Origin: Actinophytocola gossypii
GTDB taxonomy: Bacteria > Actinomycetota > Actinomycetes > Mycobacteriales > Pseudonocardiaceae
DNA length: 64,000 bases
Direction of reading: 5' to 3'
Assembly (NCBI RefSeq): GCF_025165815.1
Contig: NZ_JAFFZE010000015.1
Span: forward strand, 124,001 to 188,000
The translations under genes and the position numbers were made by a program. Of the stretch, positions 39,225 through 49,110 are shown piece after piece; position 1 is the first letter of the stretch, and every line of letters begins with the position of its first letter. Under the pieces are notes generated by a model. The model did not search any database, was not told the origin of the DNA, and saw only the letters and a program-made list of their open reading frames with translations.

Positions 39225-40271
39225 TCACCGCAGCTGGCCTCGGTTCATCCGCAGGACGAGCAGGAAGAACGGCGCCCCGGTGAACGCCGTGATCACCCCG
39301 ATCGGCAGCTCGGCCGGCGCGAACGCGGTCCGCGCGACGTGGTCGGCCACGATCAGGAACATCGCCCCGCCGACCAGCGACAGCGGCACGATCACCCGGT
39401 AGCTCGCCCCGGCGAGCAGCCGCACCACGTGCGGCACCACGATGCCGACGAACCCGATCAGCCCGCTCACCGCGACCGCAGCGGCCGTCGCCAGCGACGC
39501 CGCGAGCAGCACCGCGATCCGCACCCGGCCGGGGTTGATGCCGAGCGACGCCGCCTCGTCGTCGCCGACCGCCAGTACGTCCAGCAGCCGCCCGCACAGG
39601 CACAGCACGACCGCGGCGAGCCCGATGTAGGGCACGGTGATGAGCACCTCGCGCCACCCGGCGGTGTTCAGCCCGCCCAGCATCCAGCTGTAGACCTGCT
39701 TGATCGTGTCGGTGTTCAGCTGTTGCACGAACGTCTGGATCGCGGTCAGGAACGACGCCACCGCGACCCCGGCCAGCAGCAGCACCGCCGTGCCGCCGCC
39801 GGCCGACCGGCCGAGCAGCCAGGTCAGCGTCACCCCGCCGACCGCCCCGGCGAACGCGGCGAGCGGCAGCGGACCGATGACCCAGCCGGTCACCGACGGC
39901 GCCGCGACCACCACGATCGTCGCCGCCATCCCGGCGCCGGCGGCCGCGCCGAGCAGGAACGGGTCGGCCAGCGGGTTGCGGAACACCCCCTGGAACGCCG
40001 CGCCGGCCATGGCCAGCGCCCCGCCGACCAGCCCGGCCAGCACGACCCGGGGCAGCCGCACCTCCCACACGATCGCCGCCTCGGACGCCGACAGCGGGGA
40101 CACCCCGCCGGTGACCTGCGCCCAGACCTCCCGCAGGACCCGCCCGGCGCCCAGGTTCGCCGCGCCGAGCAGGGTGGACACGGACACCACCAGGACGAGC
40201 CCGAGCACCGCCGCGACCAGGACGCCGGGGGCGAGCCTGGTCGGGCGGACACGGGGACGCTGCTTGAGCAT
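39225..40271 (-). CDS. btuC: FecCD-family permease, cobalamin type (BtuC-like)
   Basis: A 348-residue permease of the BtuC/FecCD family with about ten helices. Landmarks: VRLPRVVLAGLVGGALAMAGAAFQ-type segment (about residues 69-92), NPLADPFLLG, SLGINPGRVR and the coupling helix region GLIGFVGIVVPHVVRLL. The ATG at 40271 overlaps the btuF stop; the frame is open far upstream but only as a shadow of btuF. Confidence 0.92.
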   Translation of the reverse strand: MLKQRPRVRPTRLAPGVLVAAVLGLVLVVSVSTLLGAANLGAGRVLREVWAQVTGGVSPLSASEAAIVWEVRLPRVVLAGLVGGALAMAGAAFQGVFRNPLADPFLLGAAAGAGMAATIVVVAAPSVTGWVIGPLPLAAFAGAVGGVTLTWLLGRSAGGGTAVLLLAGVAVASFLTAIQTFVQQLNTDTIKQVYSWMLGGLNTAGWREVLITVPYIGLAAVVLCLCGRLLDVLAVGDDEAASLGINPGRVRIAVLLAASLATAAAVAVSGLIGFVGIVVPHVVRLLAGASYRVIVPLSLVGGAMFLIVADHVARTAFAPAELPIGVITAFTGAPFFLLVLRMNRGQLR

Positions 40272-41233
40272 CAGCCGCCCTGGCCGGCCTTCGCGACGGC
40301 GTCGGCGACCGACCGGGCCAGGTCGACCACGCGCGGCCCCCAGCGGGAGGCCAGGTCGTCGTCCAGTTCGACCACGTTGCCGTTCTTGACCGCCGACAAC
40401 GCGCTCCACCCGGGGCGGGCGGCGACGGTCTCGGCGCTCTGGCCGCAGCACTCCACGTCGGCCAGGAAGATCAGGTCCGGGTCGGCGGCGAGGATGTGCT
40501 CCACGGACAGCTGCGGGTAGCCGCCGGCGTCCTTGTCCGCCGGGTCGGCGATGTTCTCCAGCCCGAACAGGCCGTACACCTGCCCGATGAACGTCTTCGA
40601 CGTCGCGCTGTAGTAGGTGGTGTCGAGCTCGTGGTAGTAGGTCAGCGGCTCGCTCGGCTTCGGCGCGTCCGCGACGACCTTGTCCAGGTCGGTGCGCATC
40701 CGGTCGGCGAGGTCGGCGGCCTCGTCCGCGTGCCCGGTGGCCTTGCCGAGCAGCTCCATGCCGGCGTAGACGTCGTCGATGGTCCGCGCGGCCGGCACGA
40801 TCAGCACCGGGTGGTCGAGCCGGGTGAGCGCGGCCGCGACGTCGTCGACGTCGTCGGACAGGACCACCAGGTCGGGGTCGTACCCGGCGATCGCCTCGAC
40901 GTTCGGGGTCAGCCCGGACAGGTCGGTGCGCGGCGCGTCGGCCGGGAAGTCCGACTGCTCGTCGACGGCCACCACCTGCTCGCCGGCGCCGACCGCGAAC
41001 AGCGTCTCGGTGTTGCTCGCCGACAGCGACACGATCCGCTCCGGCCGGGCGTCGAGCGTGACCGGCTCGCCCTCGGCGGGCGTGAGCGTCACCGGAAACG
41101 CTTGCGCCTCCTGGTTTCCGCTCGCTCGCGGGTTCTCCTCGGCACGTTCGGCGCCGCAGCCGGCGAGCACCAGCGTGCCGGCGAGGGTGATGGCCGCCAG
41201 GCGTCGCGCGCGCCTGCGGAGGGGTAAGGACAT
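40271..41233 (-). CDS. btuF: Periplasmic-type binding lipoprotein for cobalamin (BtuF-like)
   Basis: A 320-residue lipoprotein with signal peptide and lipobox LVLAGC (Cys26). The fold is the helical-backbone (class III) binding protein of the BtuF/FecB family: RIVSLSASNTETLFAVGAGEQVVAVDE and YDPDLVVLSDD. The ATG has AGGTGG five bases upstream, close to a hairpin that could hide it. The cobalamin riboswitch lies 100 bases further upstream, so corrinoid uptake is the likely role. Confidence 0.9.
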   Translation of the reverse strand: MSLPLRRRARRLAAITLAGTLVLAGCGAERAEENPRASGNQEAQAFPVTLTPAEGEPVTLDARPERIVSLSASNTETLFAVGAGEQVVAVDEQSDFPADAPRTDLSGLTPNVEAIAGYDPDLVVLSDDVDDVAAALTRLDHPVLIVPAARTIDDVYAGMELLGKATGHADEAADLADRMRTDLDKVVADAPKPSEPLTYYHELDTTYYSATSKTFIGQVYGLFGLENIADPADKDAGGYPQLSVEHILAADPDLIFLADVECCGQSAETVAARPGWSALSAVKNGNVVELDDDLASRWGPRVVDLARSVADAVAKAGQGG

Positions 41234-41330
41234 CGGACCACCTAGGGTGTCGGCCGGCGAGGCACGGCGCGTCCACAGCGGTGGCGGACGCCGCATCCCT
41301 GCACCGGGGCGGTTGGCGTCGACGCGGGGA

Positions 41331-41420
41331 GTGGTAGGCGACCTGGCTCGGGCGCCGCTTCGCGCGGGGCCTCCACAGTTGCGGGACAGCGCCGGGTTCG
41401 CACCGGACTTCGCTACCACC
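41331..41420 (-). promoter_or_regulatory. Cobalamin (AdoCbl) riboswitch upstream of btuFCD
   Basis: Read on the minus strand, 41410-41374 contains the invariant core of cobalamin riboswitches: AAGTCCGGTGCGAACCCGGC, then GCTGTCCCGCAACTGTG. A GAGCCAGGTCGCCTACC closing segment (41351-41335) pairs with GGTGGTAGCG (41420-41411). A variable GC-rich arm lies between. Downstream, GCGTCC/GGACGC (41269-41291) can form a hairpin before the btuF ribosome site, a possible translation switch. High cobalamin should lower transporter expression. No other gene was seen in 41234-41515. Confidence 0.9.
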
Positions 41421-41515
41421 TGCCGCGGCCCCGGATGGACCGCGAACTGTTCGCGTCACCGGTCAGCACGCTGACCAGCAAAAGGACGCTACCACCCCGG
41501 CGCGGCGGGGCCGGG

Positions 41516-42538
41516 CTAGGCCGAGCCTCGTTCCACCAGTTCGGTGGGCAGCACCACCGGTTCACCGACCGGGTCGCCGCCGATCTGGGTGAGCAGGAGC
41601 TCGGTCATCGTGCGGGCCTGGTCGATGACGGGCTGGTGGATGGTGGTCAGTGGGGGCTCGGTGTGCCGGGCCATCTCGATGTCGTCGTAGCCGACCACGG
41701 CGACGTCCGCCGGGACCGCGCGGCCGGCGGCGCGCAGGGCGCGGAGCGCGCCCATGGCCATCAGGTCGTTGGCGACGAACACGCCGTCCAGGTCGGGGTG
41801 GCGGGACAGCAGCGTCGCCATCGCCTGTTCGCCGGACTCGCGGGTGAAGTCGCCGTGGGCCACCCGGTCGGCCTTGCGGCCGGCGGCGGCCACCGCGCGC
41901 TGGTAGCCGGTGAGGCGGTCCGCGCCCGCGGTCATGTCCTGCGGGCCGGCGATGGTCGCGATCCGGCGCCTGCCACGCGCCAGCAGGTGCTCGGCGGCCA
42001 GTTGGGCGCCGCCGACGTTGTCCACGTCGACGTAGGACAGGCCGGGCATGTGCCGCTGCGGGCGGCCGCCCACCACCGTGGGGATGCCGGCGTCGAGCAG
42101 CAGCCGGGGGAGCGGGTCGTCGTCGTGCATGGAGGCCAGCAGGACGCCGTCGACGTGTCCGCTGCGGACGTAGTCGGCCAGCCGCGAGTGTTCCGCGTCG
42201 TTCCGTGCGTTCACCAGCACCAGCTGCACGCCGGTGCCGACCAGCGCCTGGCTGGTGGCGATGATGATGTTGCCCAGGTACGGGTCGGCCAGCACGGTGG
42301 CGTCCGGCTCGCGCATCACCAGCGCGATCGAGTCCGTGCGGCGCATCGCGAGGCTGCGCGCTGCCCGGTTGGGCACGTAGCCGAGGCGGCCGATCGCGGA
42401 CTCCACCGCGTCCTTCACCTCCGGCGAGACCCGGGGCGAGCCGTTGATCACCCTGGACACGGTCGCGCGGGAGACCCCCGCCTCCGCGGCGACCGTGTCC
42501 AGGGTCGGCTTCCGCCGCCCGGTCGTGACCTCACTCAT
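41516..42538 (-). CDS. LacI family repressor, CebR-like
   Basis: A 340-residue repressor with the LacI helix-turn-helix [20 protein letters not shown] (residues about 13-32), hinge helix [12 protein letters not shown] and a sugar-binding core ([24 protein letters not shown]). It is last in the cebEFG-bgl operon; its ATG overlaps the bgl stop by eight bases. The palindromes at 47149 and 48818 are of the type TGRRAGCGCTYYCA used by CebR proteins of streptomycetes. It probably represses both units until a beta-glucan oligosaccharide binds. Confidence 0.9.
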   Translation of the reverse strand: MSEVTTGRRKPTLDTVAAEAGVSRATVSRVINGSPRVSPEVKDAVESAIGRLGYVPNRAARSLAMRRTDSIALVMREPDATVLADPYLGNIIIATSQALVGTGVQLVLVNARNDAEHSRLADYVRSGHVDGVLLASMHDDDPLPRLLLDAGIPTVVGGRPQRHMPGLSYVDVDNVGGAQLAAEHLLARGRRRIATIAGPQDMTAGADRLTGYQRAVAAAGRKADRVAHGDFTRESGEQAMATLLSRHPDLDGVFVANDLMAMGALRALRAAGRAVPADVAVVGYDDIEMARHTEPPLTTIHQPVIDQARTMTELLLTQIGGDPVGEPVVLPTELVERGSA

Positions 42539-43907
42539 GCACATCGATGCCGTTCGTCGTGATCACCTCGCGGTACCAGTACGCGCTGTCCTTCCACACC
42601 CGGCGCTGGGTCGGGTAGTCCACGTGGACGATGCCGAACCGCTTCGAGTACCCGTACGCCCACTCGAAATTGTCCAGCAGCGACCACACGAAGTATCCAC
42701 GAAGGTCGACGCCGGACTCGATCGCTTCGTGTACCACGGCCAGGTGATCACGCAGGTAGGAGATCCGCTCGGCGTCCCGCACCCCGTCCGCGGCGAGCTG
42801 GTCGTCGAACGCGGCACCGTTCTCGGTGATCATCAGCGGCACCGGCGCGTACTCCTCGTGCACGCGGTGCACCACCGCGCGCAGGCCCTTCGCGTCGATC
42901 GCCCAGCCCATCGCGGTGGTCGGCCCCGGCTGGTGCACGAACCGCACGTCCTCGCACGCCGGCCACGGCGACGGCCCCGCCTGGGGCTCGCCGACATCGA
43001 CCAGCGTGGGGGAGTAGTAGTTGATGCCCAGCATGTCCAGCGGCTGGGAGATCACGTCCAGGTCGCCGTCGCGCACGAACGACCAGTCGGTCAGCCGGGC
43101 CGTGTCGCGCCGCACGTCGACCGGGTACTGGCCGCGGAACAGCGGGTCCAGGAACAGCCGGTTGCCGAGCCCGTCGATCCGGCGTACCGCGTCGGTGGCC
43201 TCCGGGGAGGTGGCACCGGGCATCACCGCGCACAGGTTCAGCGTGATCGACACCTCGGCCGAGGACGGCAGCGCGGACCGCAGCGCGGCGGTGCCCTGGC
43301 CGTGCGCCAGGAGCAGGTGGTGCGCCGCCCGCAGCGCCAGCGCCGGGTCGGTGTGACCGGGGGCGTGCTCGCCGGAGGCGTAGCCGAGGAACGCCGCGCA
43401 CCACGGCTCGTTCAGCGTGGTCCACATCGGCACCCGGTCACCCAGCCTGGCCGCGACCAGGCCGGCGTACTCGGCGAACCGGGCGGCCGTGTCCCGGTTC
43501 CCCCAGCCGCCGGCGTCCTCCAGCTCCTGCGGCAGGTCCCAGTGGTACAGGGTGAGCACCGGTGTGATGCCGTGCGCCAGCAGCTCGTCCACCAGGCGCG
43601 AGTAGTGGTCCAGCCCGGCCTGGTTCGCCGGACCGCTCCCACCCGGCTGCACCCTCGGCCAGGACACCGAGAACCGGTACGCCGGCAGCCCGAGCTCGGC
43701 CATCAGCGCGACGTCGGAGCGGAACTCCTTGTAGTGCTCGGCCGCCACGTCGCCGGTGTCGCCGCCCCGCACCCGGCCCGGCGTGTGCGCGAAGGTGTCC
43801 CAGATGGACCGACCGCGGCCGTCCGCGGTGGGCGAACCCTCGATCTGGTAGGCGGCGGTCGCCGCGCCCCACAGGAAGTCCGCCGGGAACTTCAGCCGCT
43901 CGCTCAT
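42531..43907 (-). CDS. Beta-glucosidase, GH1 family
   Basis: A 458-residue cytoplasmic enzyme (no signal peptide). The acid/base Glu167 is in WTTLNEPW and the nucleophile Glu362 in [24 protein letters not shown] is the GH1 N-terminal signature. It would split imported cellobiose, laminaribiose or longer oligomers to glucose. It is coupled to the upstream permease gene (ATGA) and to the regulator gene downstream. Confidence 0.95.
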   Translation of the reverse strand: MSERLKFPADFLWGAATAAYQIEGSPTADGRGRSIWDTFAHTPGRVRGGDTGDVAAEHYKEFRSDVALMAELGLPAYRFSVSWPRVQPGGSGPANQAGLDHYSRLVDELLAHGITPVLTLYHWDLPQELEDAGGWGNRDTAARFAEYAGLVAARLGDRVPMWTTLNEPWCAAFLGYASGEHAPGHTDPALALRAAHHLLLAHGQGTAALRSALPSSAEVSITLNLCAVMPGATSPEATDAVRRIDGLGNRLFLDPLFRGQYPVDVRRDTARLTDWSFVRDGDLDVISQPLDMLGINYYSPTLVDVGEPQAGPSPWPACEDVRFVHQPGPTTAMGWAIDAKGLRAVVHRVHEEYAPVPLMITENGAAFDDQLAADGVRDAERISYLRDHLAVVHEAIESGVDLRGYFVWSLLDNFEWAYGYSKRFGIVHVDYPTQRRVWKDSAYWYREVITTNGIDVHE

Positions 43908-44791
43908 CCTTTTACCGCCCCTTGCATGATTCCTCCAATGATCTGCCGCCCGAGCAGCAGGAACACGATCAGCATCGGGAAGGTGGCGATCACCGTGCCC
44001 GCGAGCACCAGCGAGTAGTCCACCTCGATGCCGCTCTTCGTGTTCGCGATCGCGACCTGGACCGTCGGGTTCTGCGTGTTGAGCAGGATCAGCGGCCAGA
44101 ACAGGTCGTTCCAGTAGGTGATGAACGTGAGCAGCCCGAGCACCGCCGCGCCAGGACGGGCCACCGGCAGCACCACGCTCCAGTAGATCCGCATCGTCGA
44201 CGCGCCGTCGACCCGTCCTGCCTCCAGCAGTTCGGTCGGCATCGCCGAGGTCAGGTACTGGCGCATGAAGAACACGCCGAACGCGCTCATCAGCGCCGGC
44301 ACGATGACCCCGCGCAGGTCGTTGGCCCAGCCGAACCACTGGGTCACCATGATGTAGAGCGGGATGATCGCCAGCTGGGTCGGCACCAGCATCGTCGCCA
44401 CCACGGTGGTGAACAGCGCGTTGCGCCCCCGGAACGTCAGCTTGGCGAAGGCGAACCCGGCCAGCGTGGAGGTGAACACCACCGCCGCGGTGATGGTGCC
44501 GGCCACGATCACCGAGTTCGTCAGCGCCAGCCCGAAGTTGCCCTGCTCGTAGGCGGCCGACAGGTTGTCCCACAGGTTCCCACCCGGTACCAGCGGCGGC
44601 GGGTAGCGCCCGATCGCCGACTGGTCCCGCGAGGAGACCACGATCGACCAGTACAGCGGGAAGATCGAGAACACGATGATCGCGAACAGCACCGCGTAGG
44701 TGCCCCAGCGCGCCGACGACGGGTCCTTGGCGCGCCCGCGCTTCTCCCGGGCCGGAGCCGGCGCGGGGGACGGAGTGAGCACAGTGGACAT
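43904..44791 (-). CDS. Sugar ABC transporter permease, MalG/CebG-like
   Basis: A 295-residue permease with six helices and the cytoplasmic coupling motif [25 protein letters not shown] (EAA loop, about residues 195-220). It forms the channel with the other permease. No ATPase gene is in the operon; CUT1 sugar transporters in actinobacteria often share a distant MsiK-type ATPase. Start 3 bases after the previous stop. Confidence 0.93.
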   Translation of the reverse strand: MSTVLTPSPAPAPAREKRGRAKDPSSARWGTYAVLFAIIVFSIFPLYWSIVVSSRDQSAIGRYPPPLVPGGNLWDNLSAAYEQGNFGLALTNSVIVAGTITAAVVFTSTLAGFAFAKLTFRGRNALFTTVVATMLVPTQLAIIPLYIMVTQWFGWANDLRGVIVPALMSAFGVFFMRQYLTSAMPTELLEAGRVDGASTMRIYWSVVLPVARPGAAVLGLLTFITYWNDLFWPLILLNTQNPTVQVAIANTKSGIEVDYSLVLAGTVIATFPMLIVFLLLGRQIIGGIMQGAVKG

Positions 44792-44794
44792 ACG

Positions 44795-45796
44795 TCAGTC
44801 CTCCGCCGACCTGATCCGGCGCACCAGCAGGAAGTTCACCAGTGCGATCACCACCGTCACCAGGAACAGGGTCCAGGCGATCGCGGCCGCGTAGCCGTAG
44901 CGGCCGTTGGTCCAGAACTGCTGGTACAGGTACAGCACGACGGTCTGGAACTGTCTCTCCGAGCCGCCGTTGCTGTTGCGGGTCGTGTCGAACAGGAACG
45001 GTTCGGCGAACAGCTGCAGGGCGCCGATCGTCGACACGATCACGGTGAAGATGATCGTCGGCCGCAGGCTCGGGATCGTGATGTACCAGAACTGCTGCCA
45101 GCGGCTCGCGCCGTCGATCGACGCCGACTCGTACAGCTCGTACGGGATCGTCTGCATGGCGGCCAGGTAGATCAGCGCGTTGTACCCGGTCCAGTGCCAG
45201 ATCACCATGCTCGACACGGCGAGCCAGGACGACCACTTCTCCGCCCGCCAGTCGATCGGGTTCTCCATGAACGGCTGGAGGAACCAGTTCAGCAGGCCGA
45301 AGTCGCGGGCGAAGATCTGGTTGAAGATCAGCGCGACCGCCGCCACCGACGTGATGTAGGGGACCAGCACGCCCATCCGCAGGAACAGCCGGCCGCGCAG
45401 CTTGTAGTTCAGCAGGTGCGCGATGCCCAGCGCCAGCAGCAGCTGCGGCACCGTGGACACCAGCCCGATGCCGAACGTGTTGATCAGCGCGTTGTGGAAG
45501 TTCTCGTCGCCCAGCAGGTTCTGGTAGTTCTCCAGGCCGATCGACTCGTCCTGGCTGCCCGGCTGCCGGGGGCTCCACGGTGTGGTCGAGATGACCGCCG
45601 TGTACACCAGCGGGAACAGCCCGAACACCGCGAACAGCCCGAAGAACGGGAAGATGTAGAGGTAGGGCGAGCCCTTGAGGTCCAGGCGGTAGAGCCGCGA
45701 GCGCCACCGCTGCCGGCGCGGCGAGGGTGCGCCCGCGGGGCGCCGCCGGGATTCCTCCTCCGGCGACGCCCCACGGTGGTCCAGGTCGGTCGACAT
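44795..45796 (-). CDS. Sugar ABC transporter permease, MalF/CebF-like
   Basis: A 333-residue permease with a hydrophilic Arg-rich N-terminus (1-40), six helices and the EAA loop [25 protein letters not shown] (about residues 231-255). It is placed between the binding protein and the second permease, the standard CUT1 order. Other in-frame starts upstream overlap the binding-protein stop region. Confidence 0.93.
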   Translation of the reverse strand: MSTDLDHRGASPEEESRRRPAGAPSPRRQRWRSRLYRLDLKGSPYLYIFPFFGLFAVFGLFPLVYTAVISTTPWSPRQPGSQDESIGLENYQNLLGDENFHNALINTFGIGLVSTVPQLLLALGIAHLLNYKLRGRLFLRMGVLVPYITSVAAVALIFNQIFARDFGLLNWFLQPFMENPIDWRAEKWSSWLAVSSMVIWHWTGYNALIYLAAMQTIPYELYESASIDGASRWQQFWYITIPSLRPTIIFTVIVSTIGALQLFAEPFLFDTTRNSNGGSERQFQTVVLYLYQQFWTNGRYGYAAAIAWTLFLVTVVIALVNFLLVRRIRSAED

Positions 45797-45804
45797 CCGG
45801 GTGC

Positions 45805-47079
45805 TCAGCCCTCGCCCGCGGCTGCCTTGATGTCGGTCATCGCCGCGTCCCACGCCTCGTCCGGATCGGTGCCCTGCTCGACGCTGTTCAGCGCGCCGGC
45901 GAACGTGGTGCCGATGACGGTGCTCTGCGGGCCGTAGATCTGCGCGGGTGCGTCCTCCAGCGACGCCGGAAAGATCTTGCCGGCGGGCGCGTTGGAGAAG
46001 AACTCCGAGGTGTAGTTCGCGACTTCGGGTTCGGTCCAGGTGCTGGTCTGGCTCGGGAAGTTGCCGATCGTCTTGAACAGCTTGATGTTCTGCTCCGGCG
46101 CGGTCAGCCACTTCGCCAGCTCGACGGCCGCCTCGGTGTTGGCGCCCTGCGACGGCACGCTCAGGTAGGAGCCGCCCCAGTTGCCGGAGCCGCCGGGAAT
46201 GGTGGCGATGTCCCACTTGCCGGCGGTGTCCGCGGCGTTGGCCTGGATGTAGCCCATCATCCAGGCGGGGCAGGTGATCGTGGCGAACTGGCCCTGCTGG
46301 AAGCCGGTGTTCCACTCGGGCGAGAACTCGGGCAGCGCGGCGGACTGGCCGTTCTGGATCGCCTGGACCGACGTGTCCCACGCCTCGCGCACGGCCTGGT
46401 TGTCCTCGACGACGAGGTCGCCCTCGGCGTTGTAGTAGGTCTCCTCCTCGTTGCCGAGGATGCCGGAGAACACGTGCCCGGCGGCGTCGAACCACTTCAC
46501 GTCCGGGGTGGCCTCGACGAACTTGTCACCGGTGGCGACGTAGTCCTCCCAGGTCGGCCAGAGCGCGGAGACCGCCTCCCGGTCGGTGGGCAGGCCGGCG
46601 GCCTCGAACAGGTCGGTGCGGTAGCAGATCGCGAGGCCGCCGATGTCGGTCGGCAGGCCGATCAGGCTGCTGCCGTCCGGCGTGGAGGCGCGCTGGATCG
46701 TGGAGTCGGTCCACTGGGCGGTGTCGACGTCCTGCTCGTTGAAGTTGACGAACTTGTCCGGCTGGCCGATGAAGCCGGAGACCTGGCCGACCTCGATCAC
46801 CTCGAGGTCCGCTGTGCCGGAGCCCGCGGTGAGCCGGGCCTGCAGGTTCTGGTGGTGGGTGCCGATGTCGCTCCGGTTCTCCACGATCGTGATGTTGTCG
46901 TGCATGCGCTCGTACTCGTCGTAGAGCTCCCGGTTGTCCGGCAGCGAGAAGTTGTCGCCGAACACGTTGATCGTCAGGGTGATCTCGCCGTTCGGATCGG
47001 CGGCCTCGTCGCCGCCTCCGCACGCGGCGAGCGCGAGGGCGCTCACCGCCGTCAGCGCCACCAGTCGTGACGTACGCAT
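45805..47079 (-). CDS. Sugar-binding lipoprotein, family 1 (CebE-like)
   Basis: A 424-residue lipoprotein; the lipobox LALAAC places the lipidated Cys near residue 20. Family 1 features include [39 protein letters not shown] and [21 protein letters not shown]. The ATG has AGGAGG six bases upstream. It is the first gene of the operon, behind a consensus -35 box and a perfect 18-bp palindrome. Substrate is likely a beta-glucan oligosaccharide, judged from the GH1 and GH16 genes. Confidence 0.93.
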   Translation of the reverse strand: MRTSRLVALTAVSALALAACGGGDEAADPNGEITLTINVFGDNFSLPDNRELYDEYERMHDNITIVENRSDIGTHHQNLQARLTAGSGTADLEVIEVGQVSGFIGQPDKFVNFNEQDVDTAQWTDSTIQRASTPDGSSLIGLPTDIGGLAICYRTDLFEAAGLPTDREAVSALWPTWEDYVATGDKFVEATPDVKWFDAAGHVFSGILGNEEETYYNAEGDLVVEDNQAVREAWDTSVQAIQNGQSAALPEFSPEWNTGFQQGQFATITCPAWMMGYIQANAADTAGKWDIATIPGGSGNWGGSYLSVPSQGANTEAAVELAKWLTAPEQNIKLFKTIGNFPSQTSTWTEPEVANYTSEFFSNAPAGKIFPASLEDAPAQIYGPQSTVIGTTFAGALNSVEQGTDPDEAWDAAMTDIKAAAGEG

Positions 47080-47148
47080 GTGGGCCTCCTGCGGCCGGGG
47101 CAACCGGCCACGTCGCTGTGGGTTGTTGTGCCGCGGTTGGGTCGCTCC

Positions 47149-47204
47149 CATGAGAGCGCTCTCATGAGATTCCGAAGGATCTCGTCCTGCCCTCGCGGTG
47201 TCAA
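47149..47204 (-). promoter_or_regulatory. Promoter and CebR-type operator of the cebEFG-bgl operon
   Basis: Minus-strand TTGACA (47199-47204), a 17-base spacer and GATCCT (47176-47181). Starting nine bases after the -10 box is the perfect 18-bp palindrome CATGAGAGCGCTCTCATG (47149-47166). The central TGAGAGCGCTCTCA has the CebR/LacI form. Bound repressor would cover the transcription start. Confidence 0.8.
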
Positions 47205-47254
47205 GACCTCGTAATCAGCACGTTGCGGACGAAAAGTGGACACAAGGGGTAAGT

Positions 47255-47295
47255 GCGGGCCCCTCGCACCAGGGACGGGGTGCGAGGGGACCCGC
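47255..47295 (-). terminator. Strong hairpin terminator after the GH16 gene
   Basis: CCCCTCGCACC (47260-47270) pairs with GGTGCGAGGGG (47279-47289), extended by GCGGG/CCCGC across one bulged A: a 16-bp stem with an 8-base loop. It insulates the ceb promoter from GH16 transcription. Confidence 0.8.
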
Positions 47296-47348
47296 GCGAT
47301 CCGCTCCGTGTGGCCGGCTGGTCGAGGCGGATCGCCGTCATACCCCGG

Positions 47349-48740
47349 TCAGCGAACGAAGGTGAACCAGTTGACGTTGACGAAATCCGCCGGTTGGCCG
47401 CTGGTGAACGTCAGGTACACGTCGTGCACCCCGGTCGTCGGGCTGATGTTCGCCGGCACCGTGCGCCAGCTCTCCCAGCCGCCGGTGTTGCCGATCGCGA
47501 AGCTGCCGATCGGCGGCGCCGTCCGCGACCCGAGCCGGACCTCGACCAGGCCGCTCACCCCGCCGCCCGCGCCAGAGGACACCCTGGCCTCGAACTGCCG
47601 CGCCGGCGTCGACCCGAAGTCGATGTCGTCGTAGCGCGCCCAGTCGCCGTTGGCCGCCCAGCCGACGTAGCTGCCGCCGCCGGCGTCGGTCGTGCCGCCG
47701 GTCTGCAACCCGGTCTGCTGGGTGAAACCCTCGGCCTGGATGCGGTCGTAGGCGCTGCCGCCGTCACCGGGCGGGTCACCGGGGTCGCCGCCGTCCCCGC
47801 CGCCCCGGCTGAACACCGCGACGTAGTCGACCAGCATCGGGTGACCCGGCACGGTCTCGGGCACCGGCGTGCCCCGGCCGGCCACGCCGTTCGGGAACGC
47901 GCCGCCCATCGCGACGTTGAGGATGATGAAGTAGCCGGCGTGCGTGGTCATCTGGTTCCACGCGTCCGCGCCGATCTGGCTCTCGCTCACCGAGTGGTAC
48001 TGCTGGCCGTCGACGTACCAGCGCAGTTCGTTGGCGCCGTCGTCCCACTCGAACCGGTAGGTGTGGAAGGCCGACTGGCAGCTCGCGCCTGGGCACGGCC
48101 GGCTCGCGCCGAGGCCGTTGTTCTCGTTGCACGGCCCGCCCGGTGCCACTCCACAGTGGAGCACGCCCCACACGGAGTTGATCCCGTTGACGTTCTCCAT
48201 GATGTCGTACTCGCCGATGCCCGGCCAGTTCCAGTAGTTGCCCCGGTACGGCGCGCCGAGCGCCCAGAACGCGGGCCAGTAGCCGAGCGCGGCGTCCCCG
48301 GTGACGTTGGGCATCTGGATCCGGCCCTCGATGCGCAGCACGCCGCCGGACGGCGGGCGGAAGTCGGCGCGCTGGGTCTCGATGCGCGCGGAGGTCCAGT
48401 TGCCGGCGCCGTCGCGCAGCGGGGTGATCCGCAGGTTGCCCTGGCCGTCGGTGCTCACGTTGGCCGGGTTGTCGGTGTGGTAGGCGATCTCGCCGGTGCC
48501 CCAGTTCGGCGGGCCGCCGGGGTAGCCGTGGCCGATGTCGAGGATCCAGTTGTCCCGCGACGGCAACGCACCGGCGGCGCCGTCGAAGTCGTCAGACCAG
48601 ACCTCGGACCATCCGCTGTCCGGCGGGGGGACGTCGGCCTGCGCGGGATTGGTCAGCGGGACCACGGCGACGGCGGCCGCCACGGCGGCGCCGATGGCGA
48701 GCAACCGTTTCCGGCGGGGGACAGGTGGGGAGACAGGCAT
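47349..48740 (-). CDS. Secreted beta-glucanase, GH16 with C-terminal CBM6
   Basis: A 463-residue exported enzyme. The signal peptide is about residues 1-35 (ends NPAQA-D). The GH16 domain spans about 45-300; the catalytic motif GEYDIMENVN gives Glu177, Asp179 and Glu182. A Gly/Asp/Pro linker (about 305-323) leads to a CBM6-like domain (about 325-463, YDRIQAEGFTQQTGLQ, ending VNVNWFTFVR). The EYDIME form suits a laminarinase (beta-1,3-glucanase). A CebR-type operator in its promoter ties it to the transporter operon. Confidence 0.93.
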   Translation of the reverse strand: MPVSPPVPRRKRLLAIGAAVAAAVAVVPLTNPAQADVPPPDSGWSEVWSDDFDGAAGALPSRDNWILDIGHGYPGGPPNWGTGEIAYHTDNPANVSTDGQGNLRITPLRDGAGNWTSARIETQRADFRPPSGGVLRIEGRIQMPNVTGDAALGYWPAFWALGAPYRGNYWNWPGIGEYDIMENVNGINSVWGVLHCGVAPGGPCNENNGLGASRPCPGASCQSAFHTYRFEWDDGANELRWYVDGQQYHSVSESQIGADAWNQMTTHAGYFIILNVAMGGAFPNGVAGRGTPVPETVPGHPMLVDYVAVFSRGGGDGGDPGDPPGDGGSAYDRIQAEGFTQQTGLQTGGTTDAGGGSYVGWAANGDWARYDDIDFGSTPARQFEARVSSGAGGGVSGLVEVRLGSRTAPPIGSFAIGNTGGWESWRTVPANISPTTGVHDVYLTFTSGQPADFVNVNWFTFVR

Positions 48741-49110
48741 GGGCGGTGACCTCCTCGTCACGCTCGGGCAGGGGTTCCGAGTGCCCGCGAACGGGCCGCA
48801 GATATTGCCGCGTGTTATGGAAGCGCTCTCACGCCTGATTGTCAACAGGTCGTCAGGTTGGACAGGGCTTCCCTCAGGGCCTCGGTCGGTTACCCTGATC
48901 CCGGGCAAACCCGGCGCCGACGGTCCTCACCAGGGCGAACGGCGTCTATCGCGTGGATCACGCAAATCGTTACTTCCGACGCGGAAAATCCATGCTCGAT
49001 GCGTAGCTCACGGGTTTCGGGACTGTTAAGCTCGCGTCAACATGCGGGCCACCGCCGTCCCGCGCCCAGGTACCACCACTGAGCGCGAGGACGACGAGGG
49101 AGGTCGACGC
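48741..49110. other. 370-bp divergent non-coding region (GH16 / gltB)
   Basis: The left part holds the GH16 leader, operator and promoter. From about 48850 to 49110 is the gltB leader. It contains CCCGGG and a GTTACCCTGATCCCGGG stretch but no convincing GlnR site, riboswitch or small gene. TAAGCT at 49027-49032 may be a gltB -10 box. The frame upstream of the gltB GTG is open from 49042 but lacks a ribosome site. Confidence 0.5.
48818..48845 (-). promoter_or_regulatory. Promoter and CebR-type operator of the GH16 gene
   Basis: TGGAAGCGCTCTCA (48818-48831) matches the ceb operator with one half-site change. Minus-strand TTGACA lies directly upstream (48840-48845), so the operator fills the spacer of the promoter. 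A repressor bound here would compete with RNA polymerase. Confidence 0.75.

Noticed and set aside
48850-49110. GlnR site or glutamine riboswitch before gltB
   Set aside because: GTTAC stretches are present but the spacing to a GAAAC half-site is wrong, and no riboswitch core was found.
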